A DNA stretch of 64,000 nt, from NCBI RefSeq assembly GCF_017352115.1, contig NZ_CP071448.1:3942001-4006000 (forward strand), written 5' to 3'. This stretch comes from Flavobacterium endoglycinae. Lineage in GTDB: Bacteria > Bacteroidota > Bacteroidia > Flavobacteriales > Flavobacteriaceae. Below the pieces are notes generated by a model. The model saw only the letters and a list, made by a program, of their open reading frames with translations, was not told where the DNA came from and searched no databases. A program made the translations under genes and the position numbers. Numbering within the stretch: position 1 is the stretch's first letter; each line of letters opens with the position of its first letter. Below are positions 8,663 to 17,200 of this stretch, piece by piece.

Positions 8663-10399
8663 TTAGACAGTACAGATAGAGATGTCGTTTACTTCTTTGA
8701 TAATACTGCCATTTTCATCATATAAATGCACTGCGCAAGCAATACATGGATCGAATGAATGTATTGTTCTAATGATTTCTAAAGGAAGTTCAGGATCTGC
8801 GACAGGAGTATTTAATAAACTGCTTTCGTAAGGCGAACGCTGTCCTTTAGGATCTCGAGGCGAAGCATTCCATGTAGAAGGAACCACCTGCTGATAATTG
8901 GCAACTTTGGCATCTTTTATTACAATCCAATGGCTTAATGCTCCTCTGGGTGCTTCTACTAGTCCTACGCCTTGTGTTTCTTTTGGCCAAGTTGAAGTTT
9001 CCCATTTTTCCATATTGGCCATTTTGGTATCTCCTTTTTTAATATTTTCAATTAATTGGTCAAAGAATTCCAGGTTCCAGCCTGCTACTAATTTTGATTC
9101 TAAAGCCCTGGCTGCAGTTCTGCCTAAAGTAGAAAATAAAGCTTCGGCAGGAATTTGCAGTTTTGACAATGCCGAATCTATAGTATCTTTAAATTCTTCT
9201 CTTCCAGAGGCATATCCTACGAGCATTCGCGCAAGCGGACCAGCCTCCATAGCATGGCCTTTCCATCTTGGCGTTTTAATGAAACTGTATTTTTCATCCA
9301 CATTCAAATGAGTATACGGCGGTTTTGGACCTGTATAATTTATTTTGGTTTCTCCGCTCCAAGGCTGTCTTCCGGTATTGCCGTCTCCTTCATAATCATA
9401 CCAAGAATTGTTTACATACTCTTCAACTGTTTTTAAGTCTCGTAAATCCAGATCGTGAACTTTTGTTAAGTCTTTATTCAATATAACCCCAGATGGAAAT
9501 TTGAAGGTATTGTTATTGGTGTTGTTGTACCCTTGAGTTGGAAAATCTCCAAAAGTCATGAAGTTATGAAAACCTCCAATTGCACCCCAATCTTTGTAAA
9601 AACTCGCTATGGTCATAACATCTGGAAGATAAACCTGTTCTACAAATCGTTTTCCTTCTTCTAGCAGCTGTCTCACAAAAGCTAATCTTTCAGCATTTAA
9701 ACCACTGGCATCATCAAGATTGATGGAACAAGCCATTCCTCCAACAAGAAAATTAGGATGCGGATTTTTACCGCCAAAAATGGCATGCACTTTTACAATT
9801 TCTTTTTGCCATTCTAAAGCTTCCAAGTAATGTGCCGTGGCCATTAAATTGGCTTCAGGAGGCAGTTTCATTTGAGGGTGTCCCCAATATCCATTTGCAA
9901 AAATTCCTAATTGACCGCTTGCTACAAACTTTTTTAATCTTTTCTGCAAATCAGAGAAGTAGCCAGGCGAACTTTTTGGCCAATTGGATATAGATTGTGC
10001 CAATTGAGATGTTTTTACCGGATCTGCATTTAAACCGCTCAATACATCGACCCAATCAAAAGCATGCAAATGATAAAAATGAACTACGTGATCATGCAGG
10101 TATAGCGAACCTAACATAATATTTCTAACAATTTCAGCATTAGGCGGTACAACAATACCAAGTGCATCTTCAACAGATCGTACAGATGCTGTAGCGTGTG
10201 TTGAAGTACAAACACCACAAGTTCTTTGCACAAATGCCCATACATCTTTTGGGTTTCTGTCCTTTACAATATTTTCTAAACCTCTCACCATTGTAGAAGA
10301 CAAAAACGCTTCTTTTATCGTACCATCAGAAATTTCTACTTCTGCTCTAAGATGCCCTTCAATTCTGGTAATTGGATCTACAACTATTCTCTCTGCCAT
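8663..10399 (-). CDS. hyaB: [NiFe]-hydrogenase large subunit, group 1
   Basis: 578 residues, typical of group 1 membrane-bound uptake hydrogenases. The N-terminal L1 motif RTCGVCTSTH supplies Cys61 and Cys64; the C-terminal L2 motif DPCIACAVH supplies Cys552 and Cys555. These four cysteines hold the NiFe(CN)2CO site. A 20-residue extension after His558 is present and should be removed by the HyaD-type protease encoded two genes downstream. The N-terminus (VVDPITRIEGHLR) is canonical and the ATG at 10399 is unambiguous. It is exported together with HyaA by the Tat signal on that partner. It follows hyaA by 17 bases. Confidence 0.97.
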   Translation of the reverse strand: MAERIVVDPITRIEGHLRAEVEISDGTIKEAFLSSTMVRGLENIVKDRNPKDVWAFVQRTCGVCTSTHATASVRSVEDALGIVVPPNAEIVRNIMLGSLYLHDHVVHFYHLHAFDWVDVLSGLNADPVKTSQLAQSISNWPKSSPGYFSDLQKRLKKFVASGQLGIFANGYWGHPQMKLPPEANLMATAHYLEALEWQKEIVKVHAIFGGKNPHPNFLVGGMACSINLDDASGLNAERLAFVRQLLEEGKRFVEQVYLPDVMTIASFYKDWGAIGGFHNFMTFGDFPTQGYNNTNNNTFKFPSGVILNKDLTKVHDLDLRDLKTVEEYVNNSWYDYEGDGNTGRQPWSGETKINYTGPKPPYTHLNVDEKYSFIKTPRWKGHAMEAGPLARMLVGYASGREEFKDTIDSALSKLQIPAEALFSTLGRTAARALESKLVAGWNLEFFDQLIENIKKGDTKMANMEKWETSTWPKETQGVGLVEAPRGALSHWIVIKDAKVANYQQVVPSTWNASPRDPKGQRSPYESSLLNTPVADPELPLEIIRTIHSFDPCIACAVHLYDENGSIIKEVNDISICTV

Positions 10400-10416
10400 G
10401 TTTGTTTTTATTTAGA

Positions 10417-11544
10417 TTATAAATCCTCTAAGTGTTTTTCGTTTTCAGTTCCCTGATTGATTCTTTGTGTAAGCTCTTTTCTTTTGGATACATTAGAAAG
10501 TATAGCATGAACTCCGATGCCTGCAGCAACACTTCCTAAAGCAATTTTTCCTAAAGTATCTGCATTGGCTTCAATATTTCCTGGATTTACAGCTGTATCT
10601 CTAGAATAAAAACTTCCTGCATCCCAAAAATCCTTCGCGCTACAGCCTATGCACCCGTGACCGGATTGAATAGGATAACTTACGCCGCCGTTCCATTTCA
10701 TATTACCGCAAGCGTTGTACGTACTTGGGCCTTTACAGCCTACTTTATATAAGCAATATCCTTTTTTAGCATTTTCGTCATCAAAATTTTCTGCAAATAA
10801 TCCCGCATCAAAATAAGGTCTGCGGTAACAGCTGTCATGAACCCTTTTGGAGTAAAAGGCTTTTGGACGTCCAGAACTGTCTAATTCAGGCAGTTTTCCA
10901 AAGGCCACTACATGAACAATAATTCCAGCCATTACTTCACCGATAGGCGGACAGCCAGGAACGTTTATAATAGGTTTGTCGGTTATAATTTTATGAATTG
11001 GCACAGCACCAGTCGGATTTGGTTTTGCAGCCTGCACACAACCAGATGTAGCACAGCTTCCCCAAGCAATAATGGCTTTTGCTCCCGCTGCCGCTTCTTT
11101 TAGAATATCAACAGCGCTTCTACCTCCAATGCAACAGTAATTTCCATCGGCACCCATTGGCACAGAACCTTCAACACAAAGAATATATTCTCCTTTGTAT
11201 TTGTCCATCGTTGCCTTTTTGGCCGCTTCGGCCTGATGTCCAGATGCCGCCATTAAAGTCAAAGTATAGTCTAAAGAAATTTTATCGAGAATAATATCAG
11301 CAACAATAGGATGGTCAGAACGAATAAAAGATTCGCTGCAACAAGTACATTCCTGAAAATGTTCCCAAATCACAGGCAGACGCGGAGTGGTTTCGAGTGC
11401 TTTGGCAATTTGGCCAATTGCAGAACTCTGAACTCCCATATAGGCACCAATATAAGCTACAAACTTTAAGAAATCTCTCCTGCTGTAGCCTTGTCTTTCA
11501 ATACTATTATAATAGGTTTCGTTTCCTTGTTTTTTTTCCTCCAT
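10417..11544 (-). CDS. hyaA: [NiFe]-hydrogenase small subunit, oxygen-tolerant six-cysteine type
   Basis: 375 residues. A Tat signal (YSRRDFLKFVA, twin Arg 22-23) is followed by a hydrophobic stretch. Proximal-cluster cysteines are Cys67, Cys69, Cys70 (ECTCC), Cys164 and Cys169 (WGSCATSGC) and Cys198 (VPGCPP). The two extra ones (69 and 169) correspond to Cys19 and Cys120 of E. coli Hyd-1, the mark of the [4Fe-3S] cluster of oxygen-tolerant enzymes. Distal-cluster ligands are His236, Cys239, Cys264 and Cys270; medial-cluster ligands are Cys279, Cys298 and Cys301. A C-terminal helix (about 333-350) anchors it in the membrane. It is the first gene of the leftward operon. Confidence 0.97.
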   Translation of the reverse strand: MEEKKQGNETYYNSIERQGYSRRDFLKFVAYIGAYMGVQSSAIGQIAKALETTPRLPVIWEHFQECTCCSESFIRSDHPIVADIILDKISLDYTLTLMAASGHQAEAAKKATMDKYKGEYILCVEGSVPMGADGNYCCIGGRSAVDILKEAAAGAKAIIAWGSCATSGCVQAAKPNPTGAVPIHKIITDKPIINVPGCPPIGEVMAGIIVHVVAFGKLPELDSSGRPKAFYSKRVHDSCYRRPYFDAGLFAENFDDENAKKGYCLYKVGCKGPSTYNACGNMKWNGGVSYPIQSGHGCIGCSAKDFWDAGSFYSRDTAVNPGNIEANADTLGKIALGSVAAGIGVHAILSNVSKRKELTQRINQGTENEKHLEDL

Positions 11545-11632
11545 TCTGATTCTGTTTTTAATTATCGATGAAAAAACTTTTTAGTTGTTTTTTTTAGGAA
11601 TTTAAAATTATCTAAACCTTTACGGTAGGAAT

Positions 11633-11646
11633 GTGATAAATATCAG
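11633..11646. promoter_or_regulatory. Crp/FNR-like palindrome in the divergent hya/hypA promoter region
   Basis: GTGATAAATATCAG matches the FNR pattern TTGAT-N4-ATCAA at 8 of 10 defined bases. It lies in the 165-bp gap between hyaA and hypA. On the minus strand a -7-like TAATTTTA (11603-11610, one mismatch to TAnnTTTG) would put the hyaA start of transcription near 11597, about 42 bases from the box centre, the usual class II activator position. A weaker TATCTTGC (11669-11676) could serve hypA at a similar distance. The box is seen; its use by an oxygen or redox regulator is inference. Confidence 0.45.
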
Positions 11647-11709
11647 TTTTTGAGATTTATTTTATGAATATCTTGCGAGATTGAAATATACTTTGAAAAG
11701 TAGATAATT

Positions 11710-12051
11710 ATGCATGAGCTTTCGGTAGTTACGTCAATTGTAAAAATTGCAACACAAGAAGTAGATAAAATCAAGGGAACAAAAGCGCTTGAAATCTATC
11801 TTTCGATAGGGAAATTATCAGGGGTAGAAATGAGTTCTTTCCATTTTGTATGGCCACAATGCATTGATGGAACGGTTTTAAAGGATGCCGCATTATTTAT
11901 TGAAGAACCAGAAGGAAAAGCAAAATGTGCTGAATGCGGTACAGAATTTCAAATTGAAAGGAGTTTTGATAATTGCCCTGAATGTAACAGCCCTTTTAAA
12001 GAAATTACCGCTGGAAAAGAATTAAAAATCAAGAAAATAATCATAAAATAA
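11710..12051 (+). CDS. hypA: Hydrogenase nickel-insertion protein HypA
   Basis: 113 residues, standard size. The N-terminal Met-His-Glu (MHELSVV) is the nickel-binding site of HypA, so the ATG start is fixed by function. The zinc site is formed by CAEC (about 76-79) and CPEC (about 92-95). HypA works with HypB to load nickel into the large-subunit precursor. It is the first gene of the rightward operon hypA-hypB-hypC-hypE, with hypB 8 bases downstream, and is divergent from the structural genes. Confidence 0.97.
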   Translation: MHELSVVTSIVKIATQEVDKIKGTKALEIYLSIGKLSGVEMSSFHFVWPQCIDGTVLKDAALFIEEPEGKAKCAECGTEFQIERSFDNCPECNSPFKEITAGKELKIKKIIIK

Positions 12052-12059
12052 GTTGAGTT

Positions 12060-12926
12060 ATGTGTACTACTTGCGGCTGCAGTTCTGATGAAAACGAGAT
12101 TAGATTTACCAAAATTGGAAGTAAAAATTCCTATTCCCATTACCATTCGGGACATTTTCATCACCATCATGATCACGAAGACCATCATCATGAACACCAT
12201 TACGATCATGATCATGAGCATGATAGCCATGACCATGAACATAATCATGATTATAAACACTCGCATTCTCACGAAATAAATGTAGTGCAGTTAGAAAAAG
12301 ATATTTTGTATAAAAACCAGCTTACAGCAGAAAGAAACAGAGGCTTTTTTGAAGCACTGAATATTTTTTCAATTAATTTGGTAAGTTCTCCTGGTTCTGG
12401 AAAAACCTCTTTGCTGGAAAGAACCATTTCGGATCTGAAAGCCAAAATAGCATTTTCTGTGATAGAAGGAGATCAGCAGACGACAAATGATGCCGATCGA
12501 ATTCATAAATTGAATGTTCCGGTGCTACAGATCAATACAGGAAAAGGATGCCATTTGGATAGTGAAATGATAGCAAAAGCGGTGAAAGAATTAAAACCCG
12601 TTCAAGACTCTATTTTAATGATTGAAAATGTTGGGAATTTGGTTTGTCCAGCAATGTTTGATCTTGGAGAGTTGAAACGAATTGTTATTATATCGGTTAC
12701 CGAAGGAGAAGATAAACCGCTTAAATATCCTGATATGTTTTCAGGATCTCAGGTCTGCATCATTAACAAAATAGATTTACTGCCTTATCTGAAATTTGAT
12801 TTAGAAAAATTAAAAGAATATGCCAAAAAAGTCAATCCGCATTTGATTTTCTTCGAACTTTCTGCAACGTCAGGCGAAGGACTTCATGAGTGGTATGATT
12901 ATTTGGCGCAATCTATAAAACAATAA
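12060..12926 (+). CDS. hypB: Hydrogenase nickel GTPase HypB with His-rich domain
   Basis: 288 residues. The N-terminus MCTTCGCSS has the CxxCGC high-affinity nickel site. Residues about 25-75 form a His/Asp/Glu-rich segment with about 23 histidines, suited to nickel storage. The GTPase domain follows: P-loop SSPGSGKTSL, EGDQQTTNDA, ENVGNLVCP (the Cys of the domain metal site) and NKIDLLP for guanine recognition. HypB uses GTP hydrolysis to deliver nickel with HypA. It is two bases before hypC. The His-rich stretch is low-complexity DNA (repeated CAT/CAC codons), which also creates spurious reading frames on both strands. Confidence 0.97.
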   Translation: MCTTCGCSSDENEIRFTKIGSKNSYSHYHSGHFHHHHDHEDHHHEHHYDHDHEHDSHDHEHNHDYKHSHSHEINVVQLEKDILYKNQLTAERNRGFFEALNIFSINLVSSPGSGKTSLLERTISDLKAKIAFSVIEGDQQTTNDADRIHKLNVPVLQINTGKGCHLDSEMIAKAVKELKPVQDSILMIENVGNLVCPAMFDLGELKRIVIISVTEGEDKPLKYPDMFSGSQVCIINKIDLLPYLKFDLEKLKEYAKKVNPHLIFFELSATSGEGLHEWYDYLAQSIKQ

Positions 12927-12928
12927 AT

Positions 12929-13165
12929 ATGTGTTTAGCAGTTCCAGGCCGTTTAGAAAAAGTCACAGTAGAACTTGATGAAACTTTTAGAATAGGAAAA
13001 GTATCATTTGAAGGGATAATAAAAGAAGTCAATTTAGCCCTTGTGCCAGAAGCCAAAATAGGAGATTATTTGTTAGTGCATGTTGGTGCGGCCATCGGCA
13101 TTATTGATGAAGCAGAAGCTAAGCGAACTATGGAGGTTCTAAAAGAAATGGGCGAAGAAATTTAA
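12929..13165 (+). CDS. hypC: Hydrogenase assembly chaperone HypC
   Basis: 78 residues. It begins MCLAVPGRL, the HypC/HupF signature; after removal of Met, Cys2 is the essential residue that binds the iron unit and the large-subunit precursor. HVGAAIGIIDEAEA near residue 50 is the second conserved block. HypC shuttles the Fe(CN)2CO group between HypD and the large subunit. It starts two bases after the hypB stop and is followed by hypE after seven bases. Only one HypC-type protein is encoded here; no separate HupF copy is present. Confidence 0.96.
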   Translation: MCLAVPGRLEKVTVELDETFRIGKVSFEGIIKEVNLALVPEAKIGDYLLVHVGAAIGIIDEAEAKRTMEVLKEMGEEI

Positions 13166-13172
13166 GTATGAA

Positions 13173-14183
13173 ATGAATAAGAATAGCGAAGTAATTCATC
13201 TGCATCACGGCAGTGGCGGCGAGCATATGACCAAATTGCTCAATGAAGTAATTTTTAAGATTTTAAAAAATGATGTTTTAGAAGTTCGCCACGATGGTGC
13301 ATTTTTAAACCTTCAAGGTAATTTGGCATTTTCAACAGACAGTTATGTGGTTTCTCCGATATTCTTTAAAGGCGGTAATATTGGCGAACTTGCTGTAAAC
13401 GGAACGGTAAACGACCTTTCGATGTGTGGCGCTGTTCCTAAATATCTTTCTCTGGCTTTAATTATAGAAGAAGGTTTTGGTTTGGACGAATTCACCCAAA
13501 TTATTAAATCCATAAAAGAAGCCGCTGACAAAGCAAATGTTCAAATAGTTACCGGAGATACCAAAGTGGTCGAAAAAGGAAAAGGCGATCATATTTATAT
13601 AAATACATCAGGTATTGGTGTTGTGCACGAAAAAGCCAATATCAAAATTGAGAATATAAAAGAAGGAGATGCCATTATTATAAATGGAGCAATAGCCTCG
13701 CACGGAATGGCAATTATGTCTGAAAGGGAAGGGCTGGAATTTGAAAGCGATATTCTTAGTGACACTATTAATTTGAATCATACGATTAAAGATTTAATGG
13801 ATCGTTTTGGAGATAAAATCCATTTTTTGAGAGATGCAACGAGGGGCGGACTAGCTTCTGTATTGAATGAAATAGCGGTTGATGCAAATCTCGGGATTGC
13901 AATTTTTGAAGAAAAAATAAAAGTAGAGAATCAAGTAAGAAGCGCTTGCGAATTATTAGGTTTAGATCCTTTGTATGTTGCAAATGAAGGTGTTTTCGTG
14001 TGTATAGCAGCCTCTGAAATTAAAGAAGAAGTAGTGCAGATTCTACAGAAAATAAATCCTAATGCTTCTGAAATAGGATTTGTTACAGCCGAACATCCGT
14101 CAAAAATAATTATTGAAAGTGCTTTTGGCGGAAAAAGAGTCATAAAACCTCTTGTAGGTGAACAGCTGCCGAGAATTTGTTAA
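13173..14183 (+). CDS. hypE: Hydrogenase maturation factor HypE
   Basis: 336 residues of the PurM/AIRS ATPase fold. Conserved segments include HHGSGGEHMTKLLNE, the FSTDSYVVSPIFF block, GNIGELAVNGTVNDL, VTGDTKVVEKGKGD, and DATRGGLASVLNEI. The C-terminus is PRIC: the last residue, Cys336, is the one that receives the carbamoyl group from HypF and is dehydrated to thiocyanate, so the gene is complete. It ends the rightward hyp operon, with a strong hairpin terminator 47 bases downstream. Confidence 0.97.
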   Translation: MNKNSEVIHLHHGSGGEHMTKLLNEVIFKILKNDVLEVRHDGAFLNLQGNLAFSTDSYVVSPIFFKGGNIGELAVNGTVNDLSMCGAVPKYLSLALIIEEGFGLDEFTQIIKSIKEAADKANVQIVTGDTKVVEKGKGDHIYINTSGIGVVHEKANIKIENIKEGDAIIINGAIASHGMAIMSEREGLEFESDILSDTINLNHTIKDLMDRFGDKIHFLRDATRGGLASVLNEIAVDANLGIAIFEEKIKVENQVRSACELLGLDPLYVANEGVFVCIAASEIKEEVVQILQKINPNASEIGFVTAEHPSKIIIESAFGGKRVIKPLVGEQLPRIC

Positions 14184-14229
14184 AAGTTTTTCTTGTAAGG
14201 TTTCAAAACCTTGCGGAATTATAATAAAA

Positions 14230-14256
14230 AAAGCGCCCGATAACTTCGGGCGCTTT
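14230..14256. terminator. Bidirectional terminator between hypE and purL
   Basis: AAAGCGCCCGA, a 5-base loop, and TCGGGCGCTTT form a perfect 11-bp stem with A-runs on the left and T-rich sequence on the right. It serves convergent hypE (+) and purL (-). A weaker hairpin around AAGGTTTCAAAACCTT lies at about 14198-14213. Confidence 0.85.
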
Positions 14257-14276
14257 CTGTAATAAAAATATATTTT

Positions 14277-17200
14277 TTAGTTTTTCTCAATCCATTTTCT
14301 TGCGTTTACAAAAGCTTCATGCCAAGGAGAAACTTCGTCGTTTCTGTCTTTTGGATAATGGGCCCAGTTCCATTGGAAAGTTGAACGCTCAATGTGTGGC
14401 ATCATAACCAAATGTCTTCCCGTTTTGTCGCACATCATTGCCGTATTGTAATCAGAACCGTTAGGGTTTGCTGGATATCCTTCATAAGCATATTTAGAAA
14501 CAATGTTATAGTTTTCTTCTGCAAGAGGCAATTTAAATTTACCTTCTCCGTGAGAAACCCAAACTCCTAAAGTACTTCCTGCCAAAGTCGATAACATAAC
14601 TGAATTGTTTTCCTGAACTTTTACAGATGTAAAGATACTTTCGTGTTTCTGGCTTTCGTTATGAAGCATTTTTCCGTGAACTTCATGCTCAGGATTAATT
14701 ACTTCTAATTCCATAAACAACTGGCATCCGTTACAGATTCCAACCGATAAAGTATCTTCTCTTTTGAAGAAATTATCCAAAGCTGTTTTTGCTTTTTCGT
14801 TGTATAAGAAAGCTCCAGCCCAACCTTTAGCAGAACCTAAAACGTCAGAGTTAGAGAACCCGCCAACAGCTCCGATGAATTGAATATCTTCAAGAGTTTC
14901 GCGACCAGAAATTAAATCGGTCATATGAACGTCTTTTACGTCAAAACCTGCCAAGTACATTGCATTTGCCATTTCACGCTCAGAGTTACTTCCTTTTTCA
15001 CGGATAATCGCTGCTTTTGGTCTTGGTTTAGAATTATCGATTTCTGGTTTTTTTCCTGTAAAATGTGCTGGGAAAGTATAATTTAAAACTTGATTTTTAT
15101 AGTTTTCAAAACGTGCTTGAGCTCTTCCGTTTTTAGATTGTTTTTGGTCTAATAAATAAGAAGTTTCAAACCAAACATCTCTGTAAGTTGGAATATCTAA
15201 GTTCCAATTTCCAACTTCTAAAGTTGCAGTTTCTTGAACTGAACCTAATTTGAAGAATTCGATATTGTTCGTTTTTAATTTAGCTTCAACTGTTGCATCT
15301 GATTTTGCTTGGAATACGATTCCGATGTTTTCCGCGAAAAGGATTTTCAATAAGTCTTTTTCCGCGAAAGCGCTGAAATCAATTTTAGCTCCCAAATTTA
15401 CATCAGCAAAACACATTTCTAACAAAGTAGTGATTAAACCACCGCTTCCGATATCGTGTCCTGCTAAAATTTGGCTTTCGCCGATTAATTCTTGAACCGT
15501 ATTAAATGCATTTTTGAAAAAAGCCGAATCTTTAATAGTAGAAGTTTCGTTTCCGATTGCATTTCTGATTTGTGCAAAAGACGAACCTCCTAATTTGAAG
15601 TCATCTTGAGACAAATTGATATAATAAATTGATTCTCCGTTTTTCTGTAAAACAGGTTCAACCACTTTTCTAATATCGGTACAGTTTCCAGCAGCCGAAA
15701 TAATAACCGTTCCAGGCGCAATTACTTCATCATTTGGATATTTTTGTTTCATTGAAAGCGAATCTTTTCCTGTTGGAATATTGATTCCTAATTCAATTGC
15801 AAAATCTGAACAAGCCTGAACAGCTTCGTATAAACGAGCATCTTCACCTTCGTTTTTACAAGCCCACATCCAGTTTGCAGATAATGAAACTCCTTTTAAC
15901 TGATCTTTAATTGGAGCCCAGATAATGTTTGATAACGATTCTGCAATTGCATTTCTAGATCCAGCAGCAGGATCAATCAAAGCCGCAATAGGAGCGTGCC
16001 CTATAGAAGTTGCAATTCCTTCTTTTCCTAAGTAATCCAAAGCCATTACACCCACATTGTTCAATGGCAATTGTAACGGACCTGCATTTTGCTGTTTAGC
16101 CACTTTTCCTCCCACACAACGGTCAACTTTGTTCGTTAGCCAGTCTTTTGAAGCAACAGCCTCTAAACGTAAAACGTCTTTTAAGTAGCTTTCAAAATCT
16201 CCTGCGTTGTAAGCAACATCAGCATATTTTCTGTCTACCGTTTTATCGGTCATGATGGTTTTTGGAGAACTTCCAAAGAAATCTTCCAAAGCATAATCCA
16301 TTGGTTTAGAACCATTCGATTTTGATTCGAAAGTAAAACGGTGATCTCCCGTTACATCTCCAACTTCGTACATTGGAGAACGCTCTCTGTCAGCGATTCT
16401 TTGTAAAGTATCGATATCTTTTTGGCCAATAACCAATCCCATTCTTTCTTGAGATTCGTTACCAATAATTTCTTTTGCAGAAAGAGTAGGGTCTCCAACA
16501 GGCAATTTGTCTAAATCGATCAAACCTCCAGTTTCTTCCACTAACTCAGAAAGACAGTTTAAGTGTCCGCCCGCACCGTGATCGTGAATCGAAACAATTG
16601 GATTATTGTCGCTTTCTACCAATCCTCGGATTGCATTTGCAGCACGTTTTTGCATTTCTGGGTTTGAACGCTGAATCGCATTCAACTCAATTCCCGAACC
16701 GAAAGCTCCTGTATCTGCAGAAGAAACTGCAGCACCACCCATTCCGATTCTATAGTTTTCACCTCCCAAAATAACGATTTTATCGCCTTCTTTTGGTTTG
16801 TGTTTTATCGATTGGTCTAGTTTCCCATATCCAATTCCACCCGCTTGCATGATTACTTTATCGTAACCAATTTTTCTGTTTTCTTCTTCGTGTTCAAAAG
16901 TCAAAACAGAACCAGTAATAAGCGGCTGTCCAAATTTATTTCCAAAATCAGAAGCTCCGTTTGAAGCTTTGATCAAAATATCCATTGGTGTTTGGTACAA
17001 CCATTTTCTTTCTTCCACCGCATTTTCCCATTTTCTGTCGTCCTGAGCGGAGTCGAAAGATTTCAAACGAGAGTAAGAAGTCATGTAAACAGCAGTTCCA
17101 GCTAAAGGAAGCGAACCTTGTCCTCCTGCTAAACGGTCACGGATTTCTCCTCCAGATCCTGTAGCAGCACCATTGAAAGGTTCAACAGTAGTTGGGAAAT

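Noticed and set aside
8898..9311. 137-codon plus-strand open frame within hyaB
   Set aside because: It lies antisense to a strongly conserved gene, and has no recognisable domain or promoter.
12088..12279. Short plus-strand reading frame rich in Ile and Met, and its minus-strand partner at 11949-12272
   Set aside because: Both are shadow frames of the His-codon repeats in hypB and of hypA; no independent start signal or family motif.
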